DNA of 64,000 bases from NCBI GenBank assembly GCA_964353875.1, contig CAYGXU010000003.1, positions 3,933-67,932 of the forward strand, read 5' to 3'. The stretch is from MGNI01 sp964353875 (GTDB lineage Bacteria; Chloroflexota; Anaerolineae; Anaerolineales; E44-bin32). Numbering within the stretch: the stretch's first letter is position 1; every line of letters begins with the position of its first letter. Positions 35,429 to 45,560 of this stretch are shown in pieces. The notes below the pieces were generated by a model. The model was not told where the DNA came from. It saw nothing but the letters and a program-made list of their open reading frames with translations, and searched no databases. Both the position numbers and the translations under genes were made by a program.

Positions 35429-36856
35429 CTATGGAAGTGACCAGTCGGCGCCGATGATAAGCGTGATGTCGATCGGACTATCGGGGTCGTATTGGCTCAG
35501 GATTTGGCTCTCCGTCAGGTTAGCCAGGTTCAGCAAGAACTGCCGGGTGTAGGGATTGCCAGTGTGATCGATCACCACTGTCTTATCATAGTTCAGGCGA
35601 TCGGCATTGCCCACTTCGACCACATTCAATCCCAGGCCCTCCAAGTATTGTGCGGTCTTTCCAGCCAATCCTTCAATACCGGCGCCATTGAGGACTTCAA
35701 TAGACGCTCCTTCTGCGTTAGCGGCGTAGGCAGGATCGTTTTCTGAAATCGAGGGGGAAATCGCGCTGGACATGGTAAAGATCTCATCGCGCAGTTGACG
35801 TATCTTTTCCGGTACCGGTTTAAGAACTTCCGCCCCGGATGGCAAGATTGTGAGGATGACCATCTCTGGAGGGCTGATTACACCTTTCTTTATTGTCGTG
35901 GGGTCGATCTCCATCGCCAAAAGACCCAAACTAATAACCCGTTGCAATTGTTGGATCATTTGTTCCGGCGGCGCATTGGCATCGATTAAGTTGGTTCGAA
36001 CGCCCGCTTTAACCTCCTCATACAGAATTGGGGCCTTGGTCACCAGTAAGGGGATCATGTTGAAACCCATCACTCGATCGCGGATCGCGAGAGCGACTTG
36101 TTGCTGCCGCTCCGCACGGTCGAAGTCGCCCCCTTCCGTCTTGCGCGCCCTGGCAAAAGCCAATGCCTCTGCCCCATCCAGATGATAAGGCTTGGCTTCC
36201 AGCCACAGGCTCAAGCGTCCAATGGGAGAGATTTTCACCGGTTGTTTTACAAGGACATCCACTCCGCCAATCTCGTCGATCATGCGCTCAAATGCGGAGA
36301 ACTCGATCACCGCATAATATTGGACCGGGACTCCGATAAAATTCTCAACGGTCTTCATCGCCAGAGCAGGTCCCCCGCCCGGAAGCCTCTGGCTTTCGCC
36401 CAGGAAATAGGCGGTGTTAATGCGATTATGCTCAAAGCCAGGGATCTCAACCCATAAATCGCGGGGGATGGACAACATCCCCGCTGTTTTGGTGAGGGGA
36501 TCGATCGTGAGCAACATCATCGTATCCGTTCGAGGTGGACCTTCACCCTTCTCCCAGTCGCGGTAGTCGAGGCCCATGATCAAGATGGTCACTCGCTCAT
36601 TCCCATCCCAAGCCAAGGTCTTATCATCCATAACCAATGGGAGCACTGTTTCCCCGGGTAAAGGTGTATTCACCTGGGTACCCACCCCTGTGAAACCGAA
36701 GGGTTTGGGCCCTCCGCCTGTCCATCCAACAACCATTTTCCTCACCAAATTAAAAACCAGGAAACCGGCAACGATGGCAAAAACGAAGAAAGCGATCGCG
36801 ATCGCCCATGTACCCCATTCGCGTCCACGTGTTCTTCGATTAATCGATGTGCGCAT
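35429..36856 (-). CDS. LytR-CpsA-Psr (LCP) family protein
   Basis: The 475-residue protein has one N-terminal membrane helix (about 18-40), an extracytoplasmic LCP domain (about 85-270: RTDTMMLLTIDPLTK, SIPRDLWVEIPGF, RINTAYFLGE, LAFARARKTEGGDFDRAERQ) and a C-terminal LytR_C domain (about 385-470: EVLNGAGIEGLAGKTAQYLE). LCP enzymes transfer lipid-linked glycopolymers to cell wall or protein acceptors. The conserved Arg and Asp residues of the pyrophosphate site (RTD, RD, RxxR) are present. Confidence 0.9.
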   Translation of the reverse strand: MRTSINRRTRGREWGTWAIAIAFFVFAIVAGFLVFNLVRKMVVGWTGGGPKPFGFTGVGTQVNTPLPGETVLPLVMDDKTLAWDGNERVTILIMGLDYRDWEKGEGPPRTDTMMLLTIDPLTKTAGMLSIPRDLWVEIPGFEHNRINTAYFLGESQRLPGGGPALAMKTVENFIGVPVQYYAVIEFSAFERMIDEIGGVDVLVKQPVKISPIGRLSLWLEAKPYHLDGAEALAFARARKTEGGDFDRAERQQQVALAIRDRVMGFNMIPLLVTKAPILYEEVKAGVRTNLIDANAPPEQMIQQLQRVISLGLLAMEIDPTTIKKGVISPPEMVILTILPSGAEVLKPVPEKIRQLRDEIFTMSSAISPSISENDPAYAANAEGASIEVLNGAGIEGLAGKTAQYLEGLGLNVVEVGNADRLNYDKTVVIDHTGNPYTRQFLLNLANLTESQILSQYDPDSPIDITLIIGADWSLP

Positions 36857-36915
36857 CTCGTGCTTTTAATCCCGTCCCTATTCATGGATCGAGCTGAAGA
36901 AACTCTCGGATTATA

Positions 36916-38820
36916 TCACGCCCTTTCCTGATGCTTCGCCAGTCGCTCCCAGAGCACGATCTGTTGATTGAGCTCCTCCTCAAGCTTTGCATATCGTACG
37001 CCAAGTTGGCGCACCCGATCCACATCAGTGCCTACATCTGCCAACTCCTGTGCCAGTTGCCTCAGTTGTTCCTCGAGGTCAGCGATACTCGCTTCAATCT
37101 TCTCTAATTCAAGCTTGGTCTTATTTCGTTTTGGGCTTGGTTTTGCCTTCTCGGGTTTCCTGGCTTGCTTGGCCTTGGTCATCTCCGCCTTTTGCTGTCT
37201 CACTTCAAGGTATTGGGGATAACCTCCCGTAAAGACTTCGAGGCCGGTCTCGTCGGGAGAGATCATCCACAATTGTGTTGCCATGGCGTTAACCAGATAA
37301 CGGTCATGAGTGATGAGCAAGATTGTGCCCTCAAATTGAGCTAATGCGGCTTGAAGGACTTCCTGTGAAGGAATATCAAGATGATTTGTCGGTTCGTCCA
37401 ACAAGAGCAGATTCGCGTCTTTCAACAAGAGTTTCGCCAATGCAAGGCGACCACGCTCTCCCCCCGATAAGGACTCCACGGTCTTAAAGGCATCGTCTCC
37501 TCGAAATAAGAAACGAGCAAGGAAATCGCGAGCTTCCGCTGGCAAAAGGCCTGGATTATCTGCACTCAACTCCTCAAGGACACTTCGCATGGGGTTGAGG
37601 CCCTCATGAGCCTGAGCGAAATAACCAATTTTCAGGCTCGCTCCCAGGCGCGCTTGTCCGCCGTAGGGAGGAATTTCCCCCAATAGTGTCTTCAGGAAGG
37701 TTGTCTTTCCGGCCCCATTTGGCCCCATAATCGCAACGCACTCTCCACGGTACAAGACCAGGTCTGGAACATGGAAGAGGGGGCTTTCTGCTTGTGGAAA
37801 ACCGATCTCAAGTCCACGCGTCACCAGCACTTGATCTCCCGATCGGCGAGCCTGTCCAAATTTTATCCGCACCAGATGTTCACTTGTGGGGGCTTCTACT
37901 GCATCATCTCGCAGCATCCTCTCAAGACGCTTTCGCCTGCCTTTGGCCTGTCGGGTGTTTTGCCCAGAAATATTGCGACGGATATAGTCCTCTTCCTTCT
38001 GGACGAACTCTTGTTGCGCTTGATATTGCAGCCATTGATAACGTTGACGTTCTTCCCTTTGAAGAAGGTAGGCGCTATAGTTCCCGCGGTAAATCTCAAT
38101 GCCTTGAGAAGACAGTTCCCAAACAGTATTCGCAACGCTATCGAGGAAGTATCGATCGTGAGAGACAAGTATCGCTGCACCTTTCCAATCCTTGAGCCAT
38201 CCTTCCAACCATTCCACTGCCTGGATGTCAAGATGATTGGTTGGCTCATCCAGCACCAATAACTGTGGATCCTCTAAGAGCAAACGGGCAAGAAAGGCAC
38301 GGGTCTGTTCTCCCCCGGAGAATTGAACAAGAGGCCGATCATGATCCTCAGGCGTAAATCCAAGCCCATTCACTACTTGAGCGGTCCGTGCCTGGTAGGT
38401 GTAACCGCCTTGATGCTCGTAGGTTTCCTGCAGGACGCCATAGCGTGGCAATAAATCATCAGCCTTTTTGGAGTCCAGCATCTCGCGTTCCAACTCCCTC
38501 AACCTTTCTTCCAGGGAACGCAATCCACTAAAGGCCAGTAAAGAATATTGCCCCAATGTCTGTTGAAGATCTACCCGATGGCTCTTAGAGAAACTGACTT
38601 CTTGTGGTAAATATCCGATCTTTAATTGGCGTGCTTTGTGAAGCGATCCTTCATCAGGTTCATCCAACCCAATGATCAATCGCAGCAAGGTGGTCTTGCC
38701 AACACCATTAGGTCCCACCAATGCGACACGTGCATGATGAGGGATCGCAAATGAGACGCCCAGAAAGATATCCAGGGCGCCGAAGGATTTCGCCAGGTTT
38801 TGCGCAGTAACGAGAGGCAT
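36916..38820 (-). CDS. ABC-F ATP-binding protein (Uup/EttA-like)
   Basis: The 634-residue soluble protein has two ABC ATPase domains without membrane spans. Walker A motifs are GPNGVGKTT (about residue 36) and GPNGAGKTT (about 366); signatures are FSGGEQTRAFLARLL and LSGGERGRLALAKLL; both are followed by LLLDEPTNHLDI-type Walker B/D-loops. The linker between domains is charged (about 240-310), and the C-terminus (about 545-634) is a Lys/Glu-rich coiled coil as in Uup. ABC-F proteins act on the ribosome in translation or antibiotic protection; this one is of the housekeeping Uup-like kind by layout. Confidence 0.9.
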   Translation of the reverse strand: MPLVTAQNLAKSFGALDIFLGVSFAIPHHARVALVGPNGVGKTTLLRLIIGLDEPDEGSLHKARQLKIGYLPQEVSFSKSHRVDLQQTLGQYSLLAFSGLRSLEERLRELEREMLDSKKADDLLPRYGVLQETYEHQGGYTYQARTAQVVNGLGFTPEDHDRPLVQFSGGEQTRAFLARLLLEDPQLLVLDEPTNHLDIQAVEWLEGWLKDWKGAAILVSHDRYFLDSVANTVWELSSQGIEIYRGNYSAYLLQREERQRYQWLQYQAQQEFVQKEEDYIRRNISGQNTRQAKGRRKRLERMLRDDAVEAPTSEHLVRIKFGQARRSGDQVLVTRGLEIGFPQAESPLFHVPDLVLYRGECVAIMGPNGAGKTTFLKTLLGEIPPYGGQARLGASLKIGYFAQAHEGLNPMRSVLEELSADNPGLLPAEARDFLARFLFRGDDAFKTVESLSGGERGRLALAKLLLKDANLLLLDEPTNHLDIPSQEVLQAALAQFEGTILLITHDRYLVNAMATQLWMISPDETGLEVFTGGYPQYLEVRQQKAEMTKAKQARKPEKAKPSPKRNKTKLELEKIEASIADLEEQLRQLAQELADVGTDVDRVRQLGVRYAKLEEELNQQIVLWERLAKHQERA

Positions 38821-38927
38821 AGATTATCTGTTTGATTATACCTTAGGGCTTATCAGCCTGATATCTGGATAGGAGTTCCAGTGTGAAGACCAGTAAGCTA
38901 TAATTCACTTCGGAAAGTCATTAATCA

Positions 38928-39326
38928 ATGAATGAGAAACTCCCCTACAATTACCGAGGCTTGATGCTTGCAGCCATCCTGCTATCTTGTGGTGGCTGGC
39001 TTGGTTTGTATCTCCTTATGCTGAATACCCTCCCCACGCTTGGACCGCGCTGGTTGTACTATGTTGTATGGACCTCAGCTGCCACCGGAACCGCCCTCCC
39101 GTTCCTTTGGCTGCTCAACAAACGTTTCCGCTCACAATCCCCCGCTTCACCTAAGGTCCTTCTGCGTGAGGGACTTTTATTCGGATTATGGGCAGCCATT
39201 TGCTTGTGGCTCAGATTTAATCTCATGCTTAACCTCACCCTTGCGCTTCTGATCGGTATCGGCATTTTCACCATTGAATGGCTATTACGGTTGATTGAGA
39301 GAAGCACATGGAAGCCCGGTCGATGA
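38928..39326 (+). CDS. Small membrane protein of unknown function, upstream of selA
   Basis: The 132-residue protein has four hydrophobic helices and no motif I recognise. Its 3' end overlaps the selA start by 19 bases, so the two are translationally coupled. A TATAAT at 38899-38904 with a weak -35 could start the transcript. It is a two-gene unit with selA; a functional link is not implied by sequence. Confidence 0.6.
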   Translation: MNEKLPYNYRGLMLAAILLSCGGWLGLYLLMLNTLPTLGPRWLYYVVWTSAATGTALPFLWLLNKRFRSQSPASPKVLLREGLLFGLWAAICLWLRFNLMLNLTLALLIGIGIFTIEWLLRLIERSTWKPGR

Positions 39327-40678
39327 TCCTGCGCTCCCTGCCCTCTGTGGATCAGCTTCTACAGACCGAATTTGCGGGCAACCTCATGACTGCCTATGGA
39401 CGTCCATTAACCCTTGAAGCTATTCGCGCAACGCTCGACACGGCGAGGGTGGAAATCCAAAGCGGTTTAGAGCCACCGACGGCTGAAAGTATTCTCAGCA
39501 ATGCACAAGAAAAGATCGAAACGTGGCTTATTCCAACCCTTCAGCCTATTATTAATGCCACCGGGGTGATCATCCACACCAATCTAGGACGAGCCCCCCT
39601 TAGTCGGGCTGCTCTCGATGCAATCAACCAGATTGCCCTAAGCTATTGCACTTTGGAATACACCCTTGAGCTTGGCGTGCGCGGGAAGCGAGAACTCCAT
39701 TGTGAAGGATTGCTCTGTCAATTAACCGGCGCTGAGGCTGCTTTTGTAGTCAACAACAACGCTGCTGCAGTTCTATTAGTATTGACCACATTAGCGAAAC
39801 GTCGATCGGTCCTGATTTCCCGTTCGCAACTCATCGAAATTGGGGGCGGATTTCGCATCCCTGATGTAATGAAGCAATCCGGCGCGAAATTGATCGAAGT
39901 TGGTACTACAAACCGAACCCATCTTTCGGATTTCGAGACAGCTATTGATGACCGCACCGCATTGATCTTCCAGGCTCACCATTCGAATTTCCGAATCGTG
40001 GGTTTCACCACCGAACCAGCGTTGAGTGAACTCGTTGAGCTCGGCGAGCAGTATCATGTGCCGGTCTTACATGATCTCGGTTCTGGCGCGCTTCTTGATA
40101 CGGCACAATTCGATCTGGCGCATGAACCCATGGTTCAAGAATCGATTCGGGAAGGAGCCTCCCTGGTAGCCTTCTCCGCTGATAAACTGCTTGGAGGCCC
40201 TCAGGCGGGTATTTTGCTCGGCAGGAAGGCCCTTATTGAAAGATTAAAAAAGCATCCCCTGGCACGTAGCATCCGTCCGGATAAGTTCTGCCTGGCAGCC
40301 CTGGCAGCGACGTTACGTCATTACCTTAAAGATGAAGCTCTCAGGGAGATCCCAATTTGGAGGATGATTGCCACTCCAGCGGACACAATCCGGGAACGGT
40401 CACGGCATTGGATTACCCAACTCGGACGCGGCGAAATAATCCAGGGAGAATCAACAGTTGGCGGAGGGAGCCTTCCAGGTGAGACGTTACCCACATGGCT
40501 CGTAGCGCTGCGGGTAAAAAAGCCCAATGCTTTCGCTGCACGCCTACGCTGTGGACAAATCCCAATTATCGCTCGCGTGGAAAATGACTCAGTCGTGTTT
40601 GATCCTCGTACGGTACTCCCTGAACAGGAGCAAGATTTATTGGTATCTTTGGCTTTTCATTTTGATGGCATGGATTGA
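39308..40678 (+). CDS. selA: L-seryl-tRNA(Sec) selenium transferase
   Basis: SelA is a PLP enzyme that converts seryl-tRNA(Sec) to selenocysteinyl-tRNA(Sec) with selenophosphate. The 456-residue protein has the SelA N-terminal domain (RSLPSVDQLLQ), the INATGVIIHTNLGRAPLS block, and the PLP Lys in FSADKLLGGPQAGIL (about residue 295). Length and domain order match bacterial SelA. It implies that the organism uses selenocysteine. selB, selD and selC (tRNA-Sec) are not in the window, and no TGA-interrupted selenoprotein frame was noticed here. Confidence 0.95.
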   Translation: MEARSMILRSLPSVDQLLQTEFAGNLMTAYGRPLTLEAIRATLDTARVEIQSGLEPPTAESILSNAQEKIETWLIPTLQPIINATGVIIHTNLGRAPLSRAALDAINQIALSYCTLEYTLELGVRGKRELHCEGLLCQLTGAEAAFVVNNNAAAVLLVLTTLAKRRSVLISRSQLIEIGGGFRIPDVMKQSGAKLIEVGTTNRTHLSDFETAIDDRTALIFQAHHSNFRIVGFTTEPALSELVELGEQYHVPVLHDLGSGALLDTAQFDLAHEPMVQESIREGASLVAFSADKLLGGPQAGILLGRKALIERLKKHPLARSIRPDKFCLAALAATLRHYLKDEALREIPIWRMIATPADTIRERSRHWITQLGRGEIIQGESTVGGGSLPGETLPTWLVALRVKKPNAFAARLRCGQIPIIARVENDSVVFDPRTVLPEQEQDLLVSLAFHFDGMD

Positions 40679-41061
40679 GAAGGCAAGGGAGTCAATCCAT
40701 TGTCAGTGATCCGTTCGCAAGGTTGACGGTTATTTTCAATACTTGAAGAATTCCATCCGGAGTTAAGTCACTCCTACTTAGAATGACCATTCAACTACAT
40801 TTAAAATATTAGTGTCTCTTCGAGAGAAGAGGAGTCTAGAGATCTCAATCCAAAGGAACTATGAAGTGTAAGCCAAGGAATCCCTGGGATGTCGCCATCA
40901 TTGGGAGCCCTCGCCGTTCCGCCTATCGAACAACACAAAATGGCTTCCGTTTCCAATTGGTACTCGCAACGATAAGCTGCTATTGGAAACCATCTCGCTT
41001 TCAGCGATCACAGCCAGGTTCGAAATGGACGATCGAGTGAAAATCCCGCAAGGAGAATTGA
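40679..41061. other. Intergenic region downstream of selA
   Basis: 383 bases without a supportable gene. It was searched by eye for tRNA-Sec and a selB start; a GGTTCGAAA at about 41017 resembles a T-loop, but the flanking bases do not form the T stem and no acceptor stem fits. Confidence 0.4.
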
Positions 41062-42300
41062 ATGAAAAGTGATTTGGATCAATTGATGAAAGAGGCCAAC
41101 CTGGATGCATTACTTGTTGTGGGAAATGCTTCCCACAATCCTGCAATGACCTACTTCACCGGTCTTGTCCACGTTAATGATGCCTATCTCCTCAAGAAGC
41201 GCGGTGATCCTCCTATCCTTTTCTATTTCACGATGGAGCGCGACGAGGCAGCCAGCACAGGTCTTAAAACAAAGAACCTCGATGATTACGATGTCGAAAA
41301 ACTGGTAGGCGAGGCGAACGGCGATCTGCTTAAAGCACGAGCCCTTCGTTTTCGTCGGATTTTTGAGGAATATGGCGTGCAAGGTCGCACCTCCCTCTAT
41401 GGAATTGGGAATGTCGGGTCGTTTTACGGGATCTTTAAAAATCTGGAGCAGATCCAACCAGATGTTGAGCTCGTGTTTGAAGACCATGCCGTCTCTGTAT
41501 TGACTCGCGCCCGCATGACCAAAGACGATACTGAAGTCGAACGCATTCGAAAAGTTGGTCAAATCACCGTTAATGTAGTCAACGATGTGGCCAATTACTT
41601 AACTTCCCATCAAGTTAGAGATGGGATGTTGATCAATCATCAAGGGGAACCCCTCACGATTGGAGAGGTCAAGCGCCGTATTCATTTATGGCTTGCTATG
41701 CGAGGCGCGGAGAGTCCCGAAAGCCCTATCTTCGCCATTGGATATGATTCAGCCGTCCCCCACAGCGTCGGGAAGGACGAACAACCTGTTGAAATCGGGA
41801 AAACGATCGTGTTCGACATTTTCCCCTGTGAAGCTGGGGGAGGGTATTTCTACGACTTCACTCGCACCTGGTGCCTGGGTTATGCCCCGGACGAGGTCCA
41901 ACGTATCTATGAAGATGTGCTCCAGGTCTATGGCGAAGTCTTTCGAGCCATCACCTCTAAACAATTGTGTCGAAATTTCCAGCTTCTCACCTGCGAATTG
42001 TTCGAAGCGCGTGGGCATCCGACGAAACTGACAAATAAACGGACCGAAGAGGGGTACGTACACAGCTTGGCGCATGGCCTTGGGTTGGAAGTCCATGAAG
42101 GGCCTTCGTTCAAAAACGAAGATTATAACCAGGACATACTTATTCCCGGGTCGGTGATTACGGTGGAACCCGGTTTATACTACCCACAACACAACATCGG
42201 TGTTCGTCTGGAAGACACTGTTTGGGTAAGGCCCGATGGAACTTTGGAAACGTTAGTGGAATACCCCATGGATCTCGTTCTGAAAATGCCGGGAGTGTAG
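41062..42300 (+). CDS. M24 family Xaa-Pro aminopeptidase-like protein
   Basis: The 412-residue protein has a creatinase-type N-terminal domain (about 1-150) and a pita-bread C-terminal domain. The dinuclear metal ligands are visible: Asp in VFDIFPCE, Asp in FYDFTRTW, His in HGLGLEVHE, and the two Glu in ITVEPGLYYP and GVRLEDTVWV. It probably removes N-terminal residues before proline or cleaves dipeptides. AAGGAG lies upstream of the ATG. It is flanked by non-coding regions and stands alone. Confidence 0.85.
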   Translation: MKSDLDQLMKEANLDALLVVGNASHNPAMTYFTGLVHVNDAYLLKKRGDPPILFYFTMERDEAASTGLKTKNLDDYDVEKLVGEANGDLLKARALRFRRIFEEYGVQGRTSLYGIGNVGSFYGIFKNLEQIQPDVELVFEDHAVSVLTRARMTKDDTEVERIRKVGQITVNVVNDVANYLTSHQVRDGMLINHQGEPLTIGEVKRRIHLWLAMRGAESPESPIFAIGYDSAVPHSVGKDEQPVEIGKTIVFDIFPCEAGGGYFYDFTRTWCLGYAPDEVQRIYEDVLQVYGEVFRAITSKQLCRNFQLLTCELFEARGHPTKLTNKRTEEGYVHSLAHGLGLEVHEGPSFKNEDYNQDILIPGSVITVEPGLYYPQHNIGVRLEDTVWVRPDGTLETLVEYPMDLVLKMPGV

Positions 42301-42549
42301 AAAAAAAATCGAGAAGCGACGGAAACAATCCGGAGGAATGGCTTCCCCTCGATAGCCCATAAACGGTGCGCTTAAGCAGAACAGCGCCCAGTCTTAAAAG
42401 GGTCGGGACGAGCCATTGAAAATAAGAACGATTTCTAATGAGGCAACCCATCCCAAGCTCAATCATCCTATTGACGATATGCCGCCATTCCGACTAGACT
42501 AAGGGAATGGAGTGCTAGATTAGAACATTCATCCATCGTGTGACTTAGC

Positions 42550-43590
42550 ATGGACAAAGAGACTCGCATCCTAGGAATCGAAACATCCTGCGATGAGACT
42601 GCCGCAGCAGTAGTTGAGAATGGCCGCTTGATCCTTTCCAATGAAGTGGCCTCTCAATCCGCCACGCATGCCAAATATGGCGGCGTATTTCCCGAAGTGG
42701 CATCCCGCATGCATATAGAAACCATCTATTCGATCGTTTCGGATGCCCTTGCAAAGGCGCATGTCGGTCTGGATTCAACCGATGCGATCGCTGTCACCCG
42801 CGGTCCAGGCCTGGCAGGTTCTCTGGTTGTTGGTCTAAACATGGCCAAAGGCCTGGCTATTGCTTCAGGACTGCCACTCTTAGGCATCAACCACCTCGAA
42901 GCGCACCTCTATTCGGCCTGGTTGGTGGAAGAAGAACCCGAGCCAGAATTCCCCATCCTCAGCCTGATTGTCTCCGGTGGTCATACTGAGTTGATATTGA
43001 TGCGTGATCATCTCAATTACGAGAGGCTTGGCGGCACACTGGATGATGCTGCGGGTGAGGCTTTTGATAAAGTCGCGCGCCTTCTGGGCCTGGCCTACCC
43101 GGGAGGACCTGCAATTCAGGAGGCTGCCGAAAACGGCGATGCGAAAGCATTTCAGTTTCCGCGTGCCTGGCTGGAAGGCACCTGGGATTTCTCTTTTAGC
43201 GGTTTGAAAACAGCGGTATTACGGGAAGTTCGCAAACACCAATCTGATCTTCAGGCAGGAGTGGAAACACCCCGTCCAGGTCTTCCGATCAGTGACTTAT
43301 CCGCTTCGTTTCAGGCAGCTGTCGTCGATGTGCTTATTGGTAAAACGCTTGCTGCTGCCGATAACTTCCAGGCTCGCGAGATCCTTGTTGCTGGCGGTGT
43401 TGCTGCCAACCGCTCGTTACGTAAGAGTTTCCAGGTGCGCTCAACCATCCCCATACGCACGCCACCACTACACCTGTGCACGGATAATGCTGCCATGATT
43501 GCTGCTGTCGGTCATCGCCATTACCTCGCAGGCCGGCGAGATGCTCTTGACATCGATGTCCTCCCAAACTGGCCACTCACTGGTAGCTGA
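42550..43590 (+). CDS. tsaD: tRNA N6-threonylcarbamoyladenosine transferase
   Basis: TsaD transfers threonylcarbamoyl to A37 of ANN-decoding tRNAs, with TsaB and TsaE. The 346-residue protein opens with the ASKHA phosphate loop (ILGIETSCDETAAA), has the metal-binding HxxxH in GINHLEAHLYSAW, and the SGGHTELI and GEAFDKVARLLGLAYPGG blocks of the family. tsaB, tsaC and tsaE are not in the window. Confidence 0.95.
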   Translation: MDKETRILGIETSCDETAAAVVENGRLILSNEVASQSATHAKYGGVFPEVASRMHIETIYSIVSDALAKAHVGLDSTDAIAVTRGPGLAGSLVVGLNMAKGLAIASGLPLLGINHLEAHLYSAWLVEEEPEPEFPILSLIVSGGHTELILMRDHLNYERLGGTLDDAAGEAFDKVARLLGLAYPGGPAIQEAAENGDAKAFQFPRAWLEGTWDFSFSGLKTAVLREVRKHQSDLQAGVETPRPGLPISDLSASFQAAVVDVLIGKTLAAADNFQAREILVAGGVAANRSLRKSFQVRSTIPIRTPPLHLCTDNAAMIAAVGHRHYLAGRRDALDIDVLPNWPLTGS

Positions 43591-43636
43591 GAAAAGAATA
43601 CCCTTTTATTATCCGGTTGTGTACAATAAGGTATCT

Positions 43637-44551
43637 ATGGAGAATCGTCGCTTTAATATCCTTCTGATCGAAGACAATCGTGCGGATGCAAGATTGATCC
43701 ACGAATTGGTTTCTGAAGTCAAATCCGCGAATCTCGATTTCGAATTCGCCGAAAACCTCTCCGAAGGGTTATCCCGACTCGGTTCTCCTGGAATCGATGC
43801 TGTTCTGCTCGACCTCTATCTACCTAATAGCCAGGGAATGGAAACTTTTTTTCGGGTCCGTTCTCGTGCTGGGAATATCCCCATCCTGCTCCTCACCGGT
43901 CTCTCAGATGAAGACCTCGCCATCCGGGCTGTTCGCGAGGGAGCGCAAGATTACCTGGTGAAGGGTCAAGTGAATGGGAACCTGCTTGTGAGGGCTGTTA
44001 ATTATGCTATCGAAAGGCAGCGGCTTCTGGCGCAATTGGGAGAAGCAAGACAAGAAGCACAACGCCTCACCCTCATCGATGATCTAACTGGGCTCTACAA
44101 TCGTCGAGGTTTTTATACTCTCAGTGAACAACAATGGCGAATTTCAGGCAGGAAAAAGCAAATTCTTGTTCTCATCTATTGTGATTTCGACAACCTTAAA
44201 CGAATCAATGATTCTTCTGGCCATAGAATTGGCGACCAAGCGTTGATTCTCGTTGCTCAATTACTGCAGTCTACTTTTCGTGAGTCAGATATCATCGCCA
44301 GGATGGGAGGGGATGAATTTGCTGTCTTGGCTATCGAAGCTGAATCCAATGGGGAACGAATGATCACAAGGCTAAATGAGCGATTGGAGGCTTTCAACCT
44401 ATCGCAGGAGTTCAAATGGCCTTTGTCCCTCTCCACTGGTTGGGCGCTTTACGACCCGGAGAAATCGCACTCCATTGATGATATTCTCGCTCTTGCTGAC
44501 GCCCAAATGTATAAGGCAAAGCAGAGTAAGAAGCTATTAAATGAAAAGTAA
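43637..44551 (+). CDS. Response regulator with GGDEF domain (diguanylate cyclase)
   Basis: The 304-residue protein has an N-terminal receiver domain (LLIEDNRADARLI acidic pocket, phosphoacceptor Asp in VLLDLYLPNS, Lys in YLVKGQ) and a C-terminal GGDEF domain with the catalytic loop RMGGDEFAVLA intact. It should make cyclic di-GMP under control of phosphorylation by an unlinked kinase. The open frame extends upstream into tsaD, but the ATG at 43637 is the natural start of the receiver fold. No effector or phosphodiesterase is nearby. Confidence 0.85.
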   Translation: MENRRFNILLIEDNRADARLIHELVSEVKSANLDFEFAENLSEGLSRLGSPGIDAVLLDLYLPNSQGMETFFRVRSRAGNIPILLLTGLSDEDLAIRAVREGAQDYLVKGQVNGNLLVRAVNYAIERQRLLAQLGEARQEAQRLTLIDDLTGLYNRRGFYTLSEQQWRISGRKKQILVLIYCDFDNLKRINDSSGHRIGDQALILVAQLLQSTFRESDIIARMGGDEFAVLAIEAESNGERMITRLNERLEAFNLSQEFKWPLSLSTGWALYDPEKSHSIDDILALADAQMYKAKQSKKLLNEK

Positions 44552-44626
44552 CGATCATTGCATATGAGCTGACTTCATTTAATTTCCTCTCTCCCGCAAG
44601 TTATTGAAGCTCGGCTTTCACTTACA

Positions 44627-45394
44627 TCAATTGGTCTCGAGGAACTTGAAGTCATTCCGATCCAAAGTCACAAGTTGGACTCCAGCCTTATGGATCTGGC
44701 GGAAATTCCCCCCCTGACTGAGAGTACGAAGCACGCCATCGATGTCCCTCACAAGTGCCCCGCTGAGCAAGTGGACTCCATGCTTAAAGAGCACTGGGCT
44801 GAGAGGCGTGCTCGGGCCCAGAACCAGAACTGTCGCATCCGGCGGACACAATTTTAAAAGCCTTTCAAGTGTTCCATTGGAAAAAGTCATCCCCGTAATA
44901 GCAACAACATCTGCATTGGGGAGGATATCTGGGGCAGCCTGCTCGGGAAGGTCATCACCCTCTGGGTGCTGCTCCAGGACATAAAGCTTCCCCACTTGGG
45001 ATTTTAGCCGGGTATTGAATGGGAATCGGCCAATTAGGGCGACCGTCTTCCCCACCCCTGCTGCAGCAATCACCTCCTCCGCATTCTTTTCTCCCTTCCC
45101 CCAAGCTCCCTTAGGAAGGAGTGCGTTAATCGTCGCCGCGGCAACGCTAGCCATTACTGACTGACCCGAGTGAATCAATCCCGCCAATTCTCGCGCAGTG
45201 AGTTCATGTAAATAACCTGCTCGAGGGACATCCGGCTCACGATGATGGTCTTGGGTCGCGACCAATGTGGAGGCAAGCCCACAATAACGCTCGCCAGACT
45301 TCTTCACCACTACCGCTGTCCAATGCGTCCCAATGCGGACCTCAATCACTTCCCCCTCGGCCAACGTTGTCAGGATATCTTCGTAGAGTCCCAT
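44627..45394 (-). CDS. DUF364/DUF4213 putative heavy-metal chelation protein
   Basis: The 255-residue protein has an N-terminal enolase-like DUF4213 part (IRIGTHWTAVVV-type opening, HELTARELAGLIHSGQ) and a C-terminal Rossmann-like DUF364 domain (VALIGRFPF, ADVVAITGMTFSNGTLERLL, VLVLGPSTPLSPVLF). Family members are linked by genome context to metal or molybdopterin metabolism, without established activity. It is convergent with the GGDEF gene. Confidence 0.7.
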   Translation of the reverse strand: MGLYEDILTTLAEGEVIEVRIGTHWTAVVVKKSGERYCGLASTLVATQDHHREPDVPRAGYLHELTARELAGLIHSGQSVMASVAAATINALLPKGAWGKGEKNAEEVIAAAGVGKTVALIGRFPFNTRLKSQVGKLYVLEQHPEGDDLPEQAAPDILPNADVVAITGMTFSNGTLERLLKLCPPDATVLVLGPSTPLSPVLFKHGVHLLSGALVRDIDGVLRTLSQGGNFRQIHKAGVQLVTLDRNDFKFLETN

Positions 45395-45560
45395 TCACCT
45401 TTCCTTAGTGGTTCTGCTCCAGCATGGAGTTAGATTACAATGTTTGGATCTCATCAAACCGCATCGTATGAAACAGGGCGATGAAAATGTCGTTATTGCG
45501 ATCGCATCCTACGTTTCCGATTGAGCAGATCGGCCCCTTTGTATTGCAACTTTCTCAACA

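Noticed and set aside
41000..41061. tRNA-Sec candidate downstream of selA (GGTTCGAAA)
   Set aside because: The T stem does not pair and no acceptor stem or CCA-type end fits.
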